Below are positions 15,303 to 24,022 of a DNA stretch of 64,000 nucleotides, piece after piece. Below the pieces are notes generated by a model that was given only the letters and a program-made list of their open reading frames with translations, had not been told where the DNA came from and did no database searches. Source of the DNA: Castellaniella sp040276065. Lineage in GTDB: Bacteria; Pseudomonadota; Gammaproteobacteria; Burkholderiales; Burkholderiaceae_B. The stretch lies in NCBI RefSeq assembly GCF_040276065.1, contig NZ_JBELOI010000006.1, positions 62,001 to 126,000 of the forward strand, given 5' to 3'. Made by a program: the position numbers and the translations under genes. Every line of letters begins with the position of its first letter. Within the stretch, counting starts at the first letter, position 1.

Positions 15303-16508
15303 TCAGGCCAGCCAGTCGGCCAGGGGATACCAGTCCACGACCGAGCCGTCGCCGGTCCGGGTCTCGGCGGGGATGCGCGCCAGGCCGTGGGCCCATGCCA
15401 GGCTGCCCATCGAGCCGGAGCTCTGCTGCCGGTGGGGCGTCAGGGCGGGCAGTTCACCGGGCGGGTGCTCGACGCGCACCCGCAGGAAATCGTCGCGCCC
15501 GCTGGCCCAGGTCCGGTCGGTGCGCAGGACGCCGCTGCGCACCGGCGCGAGGACGTTCCGGCGTCCTTGCAGGCCGCGGATCAACGGGGTGGCCAGCAGC
15601 GCGAAGACGACGAACGCAGAGACCGGATTACCCGGCAGGCAGATCAGGGGACGGTTCCCGAGCGCTGCGAGGGCGACGGGTTTGCCGGGTTTCATCCGCA
15701 CGCGCCAGAGGTCGAGCGTACCGCCCAGGGCTTCGATGGCGGGCTTGACCAGATCCTTGTCGCCCACGGAGGCGCCGCCCACGCTCAAGATCAGATCGCA
15801 ATCGCGCGCTAACCCGTCCAGGGCCGACTCGATGGCCTCGGCCTGGTCGGGCGCATGCAGGACGGCCACCGGATCCGCGCCCATGCCTTTGCACAGCGCC
15901 GCCAGCATCGGCCCGTTCGAGTTGTATAGGGTGGCGGGCGCCAGCGGCTGGCCGGGCGGGACCAACTCGTCGCCATTGGTGAGGATGCCGATGCGCAGGC
16001 GCGGGTAGGCGAGGGCCGTAGCGCGGCCTTGGGCCGCCAGCACGGCGATCTGGCCGGGTCCGACCAGCGTGCCGCGTGACAGGACCACCTCACCGCGGTG
16101 CATGTCCTCGCCGCGCCGGCGCACGTGGTCGCCCGCTTGCGGGGCGCGCAGGATGCGCACGCCTTCGTCCGTGCGCTCGGTGTCTTCTTGCATGACCACG
16201 GTATCGGCGCCCTCGGGGATGAGGCTGCCGGTGAACAGGCGGATCGCCTGGCCGGGCCGCAGGGCCTCGGATGCATGGCCCGCATAGTGGTGCGCCTGGA
16301 TCGGGAGGATGCTGTCGGGCGCAAAATCGGCGCAGCGCAGTGCATAGCCGTCCATCGCGCTGTTGTCGTCCGAGGGCAGGTCCAGCCCGGCGATCACGTC
16401 CTCGGCGAGGACGCGCCCGGCCAAGGTGTCCAGCGGCAGGGTCTCGGTGGCCTCGGGTACACGGGCGCGCGCCGCCAGCATGGCCTGAGCCGAATCGAAA
16501 TCCAGCAT
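15303..16508 (-). CDS. moeA: Molybdopterin molybdenumtransferase (MoeA)
   Basis: A 401-residue enzyme that inserts molybdate into adenylated molybdopterin. Diagnostic segments: LPSDDNSAMDGYAL (domain start), RLFTGSLIPEGADTVVMQED, RRRGEDMHRGEVVL, ILTNGDELVPPG, ILSVGGASVGDKDLVKPA and LPGNPVSAFVVF. The usual length is 400-410 residues, so the gene is complete. It ends the minus-strand Mo-cofactor operon, one base after moaB, and converges with mobA across a 62-bp gap in which I see no convincing terminator. Confidence 0.96.
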   Translation of the reverse strand: MLDFDSAQAMLAARARVPEATETLPLDTLAGRVLAEDVIAGLDLPSDDNSAMDGYALRCADFAPDSILPIQAHHYAGHASEALRPGQAIRLFTGSLIPEGADTVVMQEDTERTDEGVRILRAPQAGDHVRRRGEDMHRGEVVLSRGTLVGPGQIAVLAAQGRATALAYPRLRIGILTNGDELVPPGQPLAPATLYNSNGPMLAALCKGMGADPVAVLHAPDQAEAIESALDGLARDCDLILSVGGASVGDKDLVKPAIEALGGTLDLWRVRMKPGKPVALAALGNRPLICLPGNPVSAFVVFALLATPLIRGLQGRRNVLAPVRSGVLRTDRTWASGRDDFLRVRVEHPPGELPALTPHRQQSSGSMGSLAWAHGLARIPAETRTGDGSVVDWYPLADWLA

Positions 16509-16509
16509 G

Positions 16510-17037
16510 TCAGGATCCCTGCGCGTCGCGGTAGGCGCCGGCGAAATTGCAGGGCCGGTGGCGGCTGTCGAGCTGTTCGCGCAGAATGCCCTCCCAGGCC
16601 AGGCGGCAGGCCCGGGTGGCGCCGGGCAGGCAAAAGATCAGCGTGTCGTTGGCCAGGCCCCCCAGGGCCTCGGATTGCAGCGCCGACGAGCCGATTTCCT
16701 GCCACGACAGATGGCGGAAGAGTTCGCCGAAACCGGGAATCGCCTGGTCCAGCAGGGGGGTGACCGCCGCCACCGTGGACTTGCGATGCGTAAAGCCGGT
16801 GCCCCCGTTGGTGAGGATCGCCTGGATGCCGGCGTCCACAATCCAGTCGCTGAGGACCTTGCGGATCTGGTAGGGATCGTCGGGGCAGATCGCCCGGGTC
16901 CGCAGCGCGTGGCCGGCGGCGCGCAAGGTGTCGCACAGGTAATCGCCGGTGGTGTCGTCCTCGGGCGTGCGCCGGTCGGAAATCGTGAGCACGGCGCAGC
17001 CCAGCGCCACGGGCGGCAGGGTGGGGTCAGCTTTCAT
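16510..17037 (-). CDS. moaB: Molybdopterin adenylyltransferase-type protein (MoaB)
   Basis: A 175-residue MoaB/Mog-fold protein. Motifs: VLTISDRRTPEDDTTGDYL near the N-terminus, ILTNGGTGFTHRKSTV (the GGTG loop), EIGSSALQSEALGG, and the ending RPCNFAGAY, which is closer to MoaB of E. coli (RPCNF ending) than to MogA. These proteins adenylylate molybdopterin before MoeA acts. It overlaps moaE by 11 bp and precedes moeA by one base, so the genes are tightly co-transcribed. No separate mogA is in the window, so it may supply that activity. Confidence 0.94.
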   Translation of the reverse strand: MKADPTLPPVALGCAVLTISDRRTPEDDTTGDYLCDTLRAAGHALRTRAICPDDPYQIRKVLSDWIVDAGIQAILTNGGTGFTHRKSTVAAVTPLLDQAIPGFGELFRHLSWQEIGSSALQSEALGGLANDTLIFCLPGATRACRLAWEGILREQLDSRHRPCNFAGAYRDAQGS

Positions 17038-17503
17038 CGTGTGGTGTCCTCGTATCCCATTGGGCAGTCTTGCGCGCGTCGTCCTCGTGCTGCCCGACCC
17101 AGAACGCGCGGCCCGAATCCAGGGTTTCGCGCTTCCAGAACGGGGCGCGGGTCTTGAGCGCGTCGATGATATATTCGCAGGCCCTGAAGGCGTCGCCCCG
17201 GTGGGCGCTGGTCACGCCGACGAAAACGATCCGGTCGCCCAGCGCCAATTCGCCCACGCGGTGCACCACCATGGTGTCGAGGATGCGCCAGCGTTGGGCG
17301 GCGGTGTCGCACAGGGTCTGGATCTCGCGTTCGCACATGCCCGGGTAATGCTCCAGGAACAGGGTGCGCGTGGCCTCGCCAGGCGCGTAGTCGCGCACCG
17401 TGCCGATGAAGCTGACCGTCGCCCCGGCCCGCCCCGACGCGCGGGCCTGCAGGGCCGCGTACAGGGCGGCGGGATCGAAATCCGCAGTCTGGACCACCAC
17501 CAT
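17027..17503 (-). CDS. moaE: Molybdopterin synthase catalytic subunit (MoaE)
   Basis: A 158-residue large subunit of molybdopterin synthase, which uses thiocarboxylated MoaD to put the dithiolene sulfurs on precursor Z. Motifs: SFIGTVRDYA, LFLEHYPGMCEREI, VVHRVGELALGD, VGVTSAHRGDAFRACEYIIDALK, and the PFWKRE segment with the conserved lysines. It lies 3 bp downstream of moaD and overlaps moaB by 11 bp. Complete and ordinary in length. Confidence 0.97.
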   Translation of the reverse strand: MVVVQTADFDPAALYAALQARASGRAGATVSFIGTVRDYAPGEATRTLFLEHYPGMCEREIQTLCDTAAQRWRILDTMVVHRVGELALGDRIVFVGVTSAHRGDAFRACEYIIDALKTRAPFWKRETLDSGRAFWVGQHEDDARKTAQWDTRTPHDES

Positions 17504-17506
17504 GCC

Positions 17507-17758
17507 TCAGCCTCCGGTCACGGGCTCGAACACCGCGACCTCGTCGCCCGGGTGGATCATGGCCAGGTGGTCCACGTGTTCCTGGTTGATGGCCAGTTTC
17601 AGACGGTCGACCGGCGCCAGGTCCGGGCAGCGCGCCACCAAGTCCTCGAGCCAGCGCGCGGCTGGCATGGGCCCGGCCAGCGCGAGTGTTTCCCGCCGCG
17701 TGCCCATGTGTTCCGCGACCTGGGCGAAATACAGAACCTCAATCGTTGCGCCATTCAC
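17507..17758 (-). CDS. moaD: Molybdopterin synthase sulfur carrier subunit (MoaD)
   Basis: An 83-residue ubiquitin-like sulfur carrier ending in the required Gly-Gly (FEPVTGG). The core has IEVLYFAQVAEHMG at the start and LKLAINQEHVDHLAMIHPGDEVAVF before the tail, matching the beta-grasp fold. The GTG start overlaps the 3' end of moaC by 20 bp. Its C-terminal glycine is adenylylated and thiocarboxylated by MoeB-type enzymes, none of which is encoded in this window. Confidence 0.95.
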   Translation of the reverse strand: MNGATIEVLYFAQVAEHMGTRRETLALAGPMPAARWLEDLVARCPDLAPVDRLKLAINQEHVDHLAMIHPGDEVAVFEPVTGG

Positions 17759-18227
17759 CGCTTTTTCCTCCGGATTTGTAGATCAGCCGGACCTGCTCGA
17801 TGACGATGCCCTTGTCGGCCGCCTTGCACATGTCATAGATCGTCAGCGCCGCCACGCTGCACGCGGTCATGGCCTCCATTTCGACGCCGGTCTGGTGGCG
17901 GGTGCGGCAGTGGGCGCGGATGGCGATGCGGCATGCCGCATCATCCAGGGCGAAGTCCACGCCGACAAAGGCCAGCGGCAGGCTGTGGCATAGGGGGATC
18001 AGCTCGGCGCAGCGCTTGGCCGCCAGAATGGCGGCGATGCGCGCCGTATTCAGGACCTCGCCCTTGGCGTTGGCCTGGGCCTGGAGCAGACGGTAGGCCT
18101 GCGGGCTCATGCGCACGGAGCCCTCGGCAATGGCCTGGCGGTCGGTGTCGGCCTTGCTGCCGACATCGACCATGCGGACTTGGCCGCGGTCATCCAGGTG
18201 ACTGAGGGTAGGGGTGGTTTCGGCCAT
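17739..18227 (-). CDS. moaC: Cyclic pyranopterin monophosphate synthase (MoaC)
   Basis: A 162-residue enzyme that completes the MoaA reaction. Motifs: VDVGSKADTDRQAIAEG, ELIPLCHSLPL, the TGVEMEAMTACSVAALTIYDMCK segment and the terminal KSGGKSGEW. The ATG at 18227 is preferred over an in-frame start 42 bp upstream because family similarity begins with SHLDDRGQVRMVDVG. It is the first gene of the minus-strand operon moaC-moaD-moaE-moaB-moeA and diverges from the MFS transporter gene; the 190-bp spacer probably contains both promoters. Confidence 0.96.
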   Translation of the reverse strand: MAETTPTLSHLDDRGQVRMVDVGSKADTDRQAIAEGSVRMSPQAYRLLQAQANAKGEVLNTARIAAILAAKRCAELIPLCHSLPLAFVGVDFALDDAACRIAIRAHCRTRHQTGVEMEAMTACSVAALTIYDMCKAADKGIVIEQVRLIYKSGGKSGEWRND

Positions 18228-18417
18228 GGTTCCTGTATCGGCCCCGCTTGACGCGGGGCGCCTGTGCATCGATCCGGTCTTTAATCATATACGCAAAGCG
18301 CGGCCAGGGTAATCCGGCCGGCGGGCCTGCTATGATGATTCTTGATCAATCTTAAAGAACCAAATTTCAGGCGCCTGCGGGCCGGTGTTCGCCGGCTCGG
18401 GCCGTTGTGGCGGATGC

Positions 18418-19761
18418 ATGGTCAAGACTCTCGGCGCGTTTTTTTCCTTGTATCTGGCGACCCTGATCCTGTTGATGGGCTCGGGCCTGTTCAACACGTA
18501 CATGGGCCTGCGCCTGACGGCCCTCTCGATCTCGGAAGTCTGGGTGGGCGCGATCATCGCGGCCTATTACATCGGCCTGGTGCTTGGCGCCCGCGTCGGG
18601 CACCGGCTCATCATCCAGGTCGGCCACATCCGCGCCTACGCCGCGAGCGCGGCGCTGGTCACCATCACGGTCCTGATCCAGATCCTGATCGACGATCTGT
18701 GGGTCTGGCTGGGTTTGCGCTTCATCGCCGGGATGGCGATGGTGACCCTGTTCATCGCGATCGAGAGCTGGCTCAACGAGCAGACCGAAAACGCCTCGCG
18801 CGGCACGGTATTCGCCTTTTACATGCTGTTCTCCTGCATGGGCACGGTGTTCGGCCAGCTCGTCCTGGGATTGTTCCGCAACCTCAATTACGAACCGCTG
18901 GTGTTCGTCGCGATCTGCTGCGTCCTCAGCCTGATGCCGATGGCGCTGACGCGGCGCCTGCACCCGGCGTTGCAGGTGCCGGCGCCGCTGGCCGTGCGCT
19001 ATTACGTGGCGCGCGTCCCGCTGTCGCTGACCGTGCTGTTCATCGCCGGCATGCTGTCCGGCGCCTTTTATGGCCTGACCCCCGTCTACGGCCTGCTGCA
19101 CGGCCTGAGCAACCAGCAGGTGGGGGTGTTTGTGGCGACCTCGGTCGCCGCGGGCCTGGTGTTCCAGTGGCCGCTGGGCTGGCTGGCGGACCGCGTGAGC
19201 CGGGTCCGCCTGATCCGCTGGGGCGCCGTGGTCCTGCTGGCGCTGGGCGTGCCCCTGTGGGGATGGTTCCAGATGCCCTACCCCCTCCTGCTGGGATTCT
19301 CGGCGGTGCTTGGCATTCTCCAGTTCACCCTCTATCCCATGGGGGCGGCGTTCGCCAATGACAATGTGGATCCCGAGCGACGCGTGGGCCTGAGCGCCCT
19401 GTTGTACATGGTGTACGGGCTGGGCGCCTGCCTGGGGCCGCTGGTGGCCGGCGCGCTGATGCGCGCCTGGGGCCCGGACGTCTATTTCATGTATGTGTCG
19501 GCCTGCGCCCTGATTCTGGTGCTCTTCATCCGCGAGCAAAGGGTCAAGGGCACCCACCTGAGCGAGGACGCGCCCACGCATTTCGTGCCCATGGCCGACA
19601 CCCTGCAGAATTCCCACGTCATGGCCGTGCTCGACCCGCGCATCGATATCCAGAAGGATATTTCCCACGATCCGGTCGCCGCCGCGTCGCCCTCAGCGGG
19701 GGATCAGCAGGACGACGGCGGCCAGGGCGAGGGCTATCCCCAGCGCGTTCAGGCGTCCTAG
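18418..19761 (+). CDS. MFS transporter (YcaD-like)
   Basis: A 447-residue major facilitator with twelve hydrophobic segments. The first half has MGLRLTALSISEVWVGAIIAAYYIGLVLGARVG with the loop 2-3 region; the second half has SVAAGLVFQWPLGWLADRVSR, a repeat of the loop motif. The overall layout resembles YcaD-like permeases with no known substrate. The ATG at 18418 starts just before the first membrane span. The cytoplasmic tail (~60 residues) is unusually long, polar and Gln/Gly-rich, and its last 69 bp overlap the convergent DMT gene, so the end may be loosely constrained. Not obviously linked to the Mo-cofactor operon it diverges from. Confidence 0.85.
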   Translation: MVKTLGAFFSLYLATLILLMGSGLFNTYMGLRLTALSISEVWVGAIIAAYYIGLVLGARVGHRLIIQVGHIRAYAASAALVTITVLIQILIDDLWVWLGLRFIAGMAMVTLFIAIESWLNEQTENASRGTVFAFYMLFSCMGTVFGQLVLGLFRNLNYEPLVFVAICCVLSLMPMALTRRLHPALQVPAPLAVRYYVARVPLSLTVLFIAGMLSGAFYGLTPVYGLLHGLSNQQVGVFVATSVAAGLVFQWPLGWLADRVSRVRLIRWGAVVLLALGVPLWGWFQMPYPLLLGFSAVLGILQFTLYPMGAAFANDNVDPERRVGLSALLYMVYGLGACLGPLVAGALMRAWGPDVYFMYVSACALILVLFIREQRVKGTHLSEDAPTHFVPMADTLQNSHVMAVLDPRIDIQKDISHDPVAAASPSAGDQQDDGGQGEGYPQRVQAS

Positions 19762-20553
19762 GCGTTCGCGAAAGATGCCGGCGCCCACCAGGGTGCCCAG
19801 CGAAATCACTCCGATGTTCATGGCGGCAAACACCAGCGTCGGATTCTGCGGAAAGGTCTGGTGCGCGCGGATGTAGAAATAGATATTGCCGAAGTTCAGC
19901 AGCCCCAGCAGCACCCCCGAGGCCAGGCTGCGCGTGTTCCACGGCGTGCCGCGGCGCAGGCTCAGCCAGGCAAGCATCAGGACCGCCGCCATCGCAAAGG
20001 AGAGCAGCAGGCTGCTCGAGAAGGCTGCGCCGCTCTTGGCGAGCTGCTTGAACAGGATGTCGATCGTTCCATAGCCCAGCCAGACCCCCAGCAGTGCGAC
20101 CAGCGCGGCCGGGCCGGCGGCCGCAGGGCCGCGCGCCCGGGCGTCGGGCCGGGTCAGCAGGCAGGCCAGGGCGGCGAATGCCAGGGCGATGCCGGCCAGT
20201 TTCATGCCCGAGAGCGTTTCGCCGAACAGCAGAAAGGCCGCCAGCAGGGGGATAGTGAGCGATAGGCGCTGCGCCGCGTCGCTCAGCACGATCCCGGCGT
20301 GGCGCACCGCGGCGGCCATCACCAGAAAGATCGAGGGCAGCAGGACGCCCAGCAGCGACAGGATCCACCAGGCCTCGGCCGGCTGGTCCAGCAAGCGGGC
20401 CGTGTCCGGCCGCAGGAGGAACAGGCACAGGGCGCCCGCCGTGAGGTAGTTTACAAAGATCGCCTGATCGACATGAATGGCGCCGCGCCGCGCCAGCTTC
20501 AGGAAGATCGAGACGGCGACGCTGCAGGCGATGCTGAGAATGAGGGTGTGCAT
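19693..20553 (-). CDS. DMT-superfamily (EamA-like) transporter
   Basis: A 286-residue membrane protein with about ten hydrophobic segments in two EamA-type repeats (MHTLILSIACSVAVSIFLK start; PLLAAFLLFGETLSGMKLAGIALAF in the first repeat; VGAGIFRERLGRLNALGIALAL in the second). Members export amino acids or other metabolites. The ATG at 20553 is chosen because hydrophobic similarity begins there and upstream codons belong to bioB. It starts 7 bp after bioB and is probably co-transcribed with it, which raises biotin-pathway metabolites as possible substrates, though this is only inferred from position. Confidence 0.85.
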   Translation of the reverse strand: MHTLILSIACSVAVSIFLKLARRGAIHVDQAIFVNYLTAGALCLFLLRPDTARLLDQPAEAWWILSLLGVLLPSIFLVMAAAVRHAGIVLSDAAQRLSLTIPLLAAFLLFGETLSGMKLAGIALAFAALACLLTRPDARARGPAAAGPAALVALLGVWLGYGTIDILFKQLAKSGAAFSSSLLLSFAMAAVLMLAWLSLRRGTPWNTRSLASGVLLGLLNFGNIYFYIRAHQTFPQNPTLVFAAMNIGVISLGTLVGAGIFRERLGRLNALGIALALAAVVLLIPR

Positions 20554-20560
20554 GGCGGGG

Positions 20561-21619
20561 TCAGGCGTGGGGAGCCGGCGCGCCGGCTGTGTGGGCGCGG
20601 CTGGGCGCGGCCTGGGAGGCGGCGGGCGTGGATTCGGGGAGGGCGGCGGCATCGGGCATGGGATGCAGGCCCAGGCGCTCGAACAGCCGCGCATCAGCGT
20701 CCGGCCCCGGGTTCGGGGTGGTCAACAGTCGTTCGCCGCGAAAGACCGAGTTGGCACCGGCCATGAAGCACAGCGCCTGGGTGCTGTCGTCCATGGTTTC
20801 ACGCCCCGCCGAAAGGCGCACCACGGCCTTGGGCATGGCGATGCGCGCCACGGCGATCGTGCGTACGAACTCGATCGGATCGAGCGCGGGCGCGTCGGCC
20901 AGCGGCGTGCCGGGGACCTTGACCAACTGGTTGATGGGCACGGATTCGGGGGGTGGGGCCAGGCTGGCGAGCTCGGCGATCAACGCGGCGCGAATCCGCC
21001 GGGATTCTCCCATCCCCACAATGCCGCCGCAGCAGACTTTCAGGCCGGCACCGCGCACGCGCGCCAGGGTGTCCAGCCGGTCCTCGTAGCGGCGGGTGGT
21101 GATGATCTCGTGGTAGTGCGAGCGCGCCGTGTCCAGATTATGGTTGTAGTAGTCCAGGCCGGCCGCCTTCAGGCGCTCTGGTTGGCCCGGCTTGAGCATG
21201 CCCAGGGTTGCGCAGGTCTCCAGCCCCATGGCCTTGACCGCGCGGACCAGCTCGATCACGTCATCGAGCTGCCGCTCGGTGGGTGACCGCCAGGCCGCGC
21301 CCATGCAGAACCGCTGGGCGCCCGCGTCGCGGGCGGCCCGCGCCGCCGCCAGGACATCCTCGCGCGCCATCAGGGGCTCGGCTTCGACGGCTGTCGCATG
21401 GCGCGAGGATTGCGGACAGTAGGCACAGTCCTCCGGGCAGGCGCCGGTCTTGATGGACAAGAGGCTGGATTGCTGGACGGCATTGGCCGGATGATGCAGG
21501 CGATGCACGGTTTGCGCACGCAGCAGCAAGTCGTTCAGGGGCTGGCCGTACAAATCCAGGATGGCGTCGGGAGTCCAGACGGGCCCGGACCCCGGGCGAC
21601 GGTATTCGATACTCTGCAT
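20561..21619 (-). CDS. bioB: Biotin synthase (BioB)
   Basis: A 352-residue radical SAM enzyme that inserts sulfur into dethiobiotin. Motifs: the CPEDCAYCPQ cluster site (CX3CX2C), RFCMGAAWRSP, the GLETCATLGML segment, YYNHNLDTA, and CCGGIVGMGES; ARMPKAVVRLSAGR-like residues near the C-terminus bind the auxiliary 2Fe-2S cluster. The ATG at 21619 is chosen by similarity. The ~35 C-terminal residues are Pro/Ala-rich and probably dispensable. No other bio genes are in the window. Upstream lies a strikingly AT-rich stretch that may hold the promoter. Confidence 0.96.
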   Translation of the reverse strand: MQSIEYRRPGSGPVWTPDAILDLYGQPLNDLLLRAQTVHRLHHPANAVQQSSLLSIKTGACPEDCAYCPQSSRHATAVEAEPLMAREDVLAAARAARDAGAQRFCMGAAWRSPTERQLDDVIELVRAVKAMGLETCATLGMLKPGQPERLKAAGLDYYNHNLDTARSHYHEIITTRRYEDRLDTLARVRGAGLKVCCGGIVGMGESRRIRAALIAELASLAPPPESVPINQLVKVPGTPLADAPALDPIEFVRTIAVARIAMPKAVVRLSAGRETMDDSTQALCFMAGANSVFRGERLLTTPNPGPDADARLFERLGLHPMPDAAALPESTPAASQAAPSRAHTAGAPAPHA

Positions 21620-21683
21620 GGATGATCTGTCGTGAGCTGGAAACTGCGCAATGGTAAGAGCGCAACGAGGGCCTGGCAAGCTC

Positions 21684-21800
21684 AAAATTACATTAAATAG
21701 AGCTCAAAAAACAATAAAATCTCTTAAAATTCATTAATTCAACTTAATTTTGTTTTTGATCCCTCGATATCTTTGCGATTCTCGGACCCCGCATAGATGT
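21684..21800. other. AT-rich intergenic segment upstream of bioB
   Basis: Within the 505-bp gap 21620-22124, this segment is dominated by A and T runs in a genome that is otherwise about two-thirds G+C. It contains AAAATT and AATTTT blocks in opposite orientation around 21725-21750. It would be a natural place for the bioB promoter on the minus strand or for binding by an H-NS-like protein. The remainder of the gap (21800-22124) shows no convincing gene; a start-less open frame there (about 21815-22127, with DALKEALVESG) looks like a possible relic. Confidence 0.5.
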
Positions 21801-22124
21801 AACTATTTATTAACCCGCAAGCGAAGCCCTTCATCCCCGCATTGTTTGCGGGCCTGGATTCGCGCGCGGTGTCGCGGGAGCCGGCGTTGGCGGGTCGAAA
21901 TTCTGGAAAAGGACCTCTGACGACCACCGGGATCCGACGACCGATGCATCCGATCTCGTGGGCCTTTCCAACGCCCAGCGCAAAAGACTGCCCGATGCGC
22001 TCAAAGAGGCTTTGGTGGAGAGTGGAACAATGAAACGTCTTTCAGTCAGGAAGCATCTATACGGATGTACCCCCAATGATCGGGTATGTTTTCGAGATCC
22101 GATACTGTTATCCAAGGACAAAAA

Positions 22125-22463
22125 ATGATCACCGCTGCCATCATCGTCTTCGCCATTGCCGCCGTGGGAGGCTTGATTCTCGCCGCCCACGTCCTGCGCG
22201 ACAAGTTCGCCCCCTGGGCCTTATCGCTACTACACGCCTTGCTGGGGGCGGTGGGACTGATACTGCTCATCATCGCCCTGATCCAGGGATCCTCCTCACA
22301 ACCCGTGCTGATCGGCTTTATCCTGCTGCTGATTGCAGCGCTCGGGGGTTTCTTCCTGGTCTCCTTTCATGCACGCAAGCGCCTCCCGCCGAAAGCCGTG
22401 GTGGTCGTGCACGCCGCAATCGCCGTCATCGGTTTCCTGACTCTCCTCAGTGTTGTTCTCTGA
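22125..22463 (+). CDS. Small membrane protein, unknown function
   Basis: A 112-residue protein with three or four hydrophobic segments (residues ~1-22, ~33-55, ~58-78, ~90-112) and short basic loops (HVLRDKF, HARKRLPPKAV). The ATG at 22125 follows AAGGA; codons before it lack any pattern. It is followed 4 bp later by the DUF2231-type gene and both look like small inner-membrane proteins of one operon. I do not recognise a catalytic motif and assign no function. Confidence 0.7.
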   Translation: MITAAIIVFAIAAVGGLILAAHVLRDKFAPWALSLLHALLGAVGLILLIIALIQGSSSQPVLIGFILLLIAALGGFFLVSFHARKRLPPKAVVVVHAAIAVIGFLTLLSVVL

Positions 22464-22467
22464 CACC

Positions 22468-22875
22468 ATGCGCCATCCTTTGCACCCCGCATTGGTCCAC
22501 TTCCCAATTGCCTGTTGGCCGCTGGCGACGCTGGCGGATTTCAGCAGTCTCTGGTTCGGGGAATCCGCATGGAAATGGTCGGCTGGCCTGCTCGCGGTGG
22601 GCTGTATCGTCGCATTGCCGGCCATGGCGGCCGGAATGATGGAACTGTCCCGCGTCCCCGATGGCCCCGCCCTGGGCGATGTCTACCTGCACATGGGGCT
22701 CATGCTGACCGCTTTCGTCCTTTTTTCGACAAGTCTCCTGTTGCGCCTGGACCATTTGCAGCCGCTCGCACCGGATATTTTGTCCCTTGTTCTGGACCTT
22801 GCCGGCTTCATCACACTGGCCATCGGCGGCTGGCTGGGCGGCCGCCTGGTATATGGTCACGGCATCGGGCGCTGA
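22468..22875 (+). CDS. DUF2231-type membrane protein
   Basis: A 135-residue protein with four hydrophobic segments. It begins MRHPLHPALVHFPIACWPLA, the characteristic HP-x-HP-x-x-VHFP start of the DUF2231 family, and later carries an aromatic/His-rich spacing (YLHMGLMLTAFVLF) and GGWLGGRLVYGHGIG, a match for the family ending. Such proteins are often found near cytochrome or redox genes, but none is adjacent here. It starts 4 bp after the preceding membrane protein gene and converges on the DMT gene with a 15-bp gap. Confidence 0.82.
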   Translation: MRHPLHPALVHFPIACWPLATLADFSSLWFGESAWKWSAGLLAVGCIVALPAMAAGMMELSRVPDGPALGDVYLHMGLMLTAFVLFSTSLLLRLDHLQPLAPDILSLVLDLAGFITLAIGGWLGGRLVYGHGIGR

Positions 22876-22890
22876 CCAGTTCCCCGGTTC

Positions 22891-23790
22891 TTATGAGCCG
22901 TAATTCTTGCGAGGACGTGTTCCCCGCCACGCGATGCACAAGCCGCTGCCGACGATCAGTGCCGCTCCGAGGCTATCAAGCAGGTCGGGGCTGTCCCGCC
23001 ACATCAGCCATCCCAACAATGATGCCCACAGCAGGCCCGTGTAATCAAACGGCGCGACCACCGACGCGGGCCCGATGCGGAATCCCTGGGTAATGAAGGT
23101 CAGCCCCAGCGTGCTGAACAAAGCGATGCCGGCGAAGAACGGCCAATGCGACCAGGCTGGCGGCGTCCAGAACGGCGGCGCGGCGACCGCGCTCCAGGCC
23201 AACTGGCCCGCCACGATATAAAACATCGTCGTCAGCATGCTCTCGGCGGCGTTGATGCCCCGGGCGCTCAGCATCATGACGGCATACATCGCCGCGGTCG
23301 CCAACGGCAACAACGCCGCCATCTGGAAGCTGTCCGCGCCAGGCCGCACGATGACCAGCACGCCCGCGAACCCGGCCGCCACCGCCAGCCAGCCCTTGCG
23401 GTCCACACGCTCTTTCAGCACTAGCACGGACAGCGCGGTCACGAACAAGGGCGCGGAAAACGCAATCGCGGTGGTCTCTGCCAAGGGCAGCGTGCGCAGA
23501 GCCAGATAGAACAGCGATGCCGAAATGATGTTGAGTCCGCCGCGCAGCAGGTGCAGGCCCGCATGACGCGTGCGCAGGGCGCGCCGCCCGCCTAGGGCGA
23601 GGACCACCGCCAGTACTACTGGCAAGGCGATCACCGACCGCAGGAACAGGATCTGCACCGGGCTGTAATAATCGCCAATCCATTTGGCCAGGGCGTCGCT
23701 GCATGTCAGGAACAGGATGCCCGCGGACACGCAGGCGATCCCTGCCAGCGGGGATGCATTGGAGATGGATTTGGCTGAGGGCTGGTTCAT
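22891..23790 (-). CDS. DMT-superfamily (EamA) transporter, RhaT/RarD-like
   Basis: A 299-residue membrane protein with ten hydrophobic segments in two EamA repeats: FLTCSDALAKWIGDYYSPVQILFLRS, then PLAETTAIAFSAPLFVTALSVLVLKERV (first repeat), and GPASVVAPFDYTGLLWASLLGWLMWRD (second repeat). The ATG at 23790 is selected because upstream codons show no similarity. It probably exports a small metabolite. A 232-bp gap to the next gene (23791-24022) holds nothing that I can call a gene. Confidence 0.88.
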   Translation of the reverse strand: MNQPSAKSISNASPLAGIACVSAGILFLTCSDALAKWIGDYYSPVQILFLRSVIALPVVLAVVLALGGRRALRTRHAGLHLLRGGLNIISASLFYLALRTLPLAETTAIAFSAPLFVTALSVLVLKERVDRKGWLAVAAGFAGVLVIVRPGADSFQMAALLPLATAAMYAVMMLSARGINAAESMLTTMFYIVAGQLAWSAVAAPPFWTPPAWSHWPFFAGIALFSTLGLTFITQGFRIGPASVVAPFDYTGLLWASLLGWLMWRDSPDLLDSLGAALIVGSGLCIAWRGTRPRKNYGS

Positions 23791-24022
23791 GGCCCGTATG
23801 CTACTGCCTGGGCGCCCATCACGGACGTCCATGAAGGGGGCGTCGTGGCCGAATAGCGTGCGCACAACACCCAAGTGCGCGCTGCCGCCTATGCGCCGTG
23901 GAACTTGATGTGAAGCTGATGAACCTGCGCGGACAACGCCTCATCCGGACCGTCAACCACGGTATCCCTGACCACCTCGCCGATCGACAAGGGGAGGACT
24001 CGCGATGAACGAACAGAAAGCG

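Noticed and set aside
23791..24022. A minus-strand tail (EVVRDTVVDGPDEAL) in the gap before the HdeD gene as a protein remnant
   Set aside because: It is reached only through a long frame that is antisense-shifted within hdeD, and no start or ribosome site supports it.
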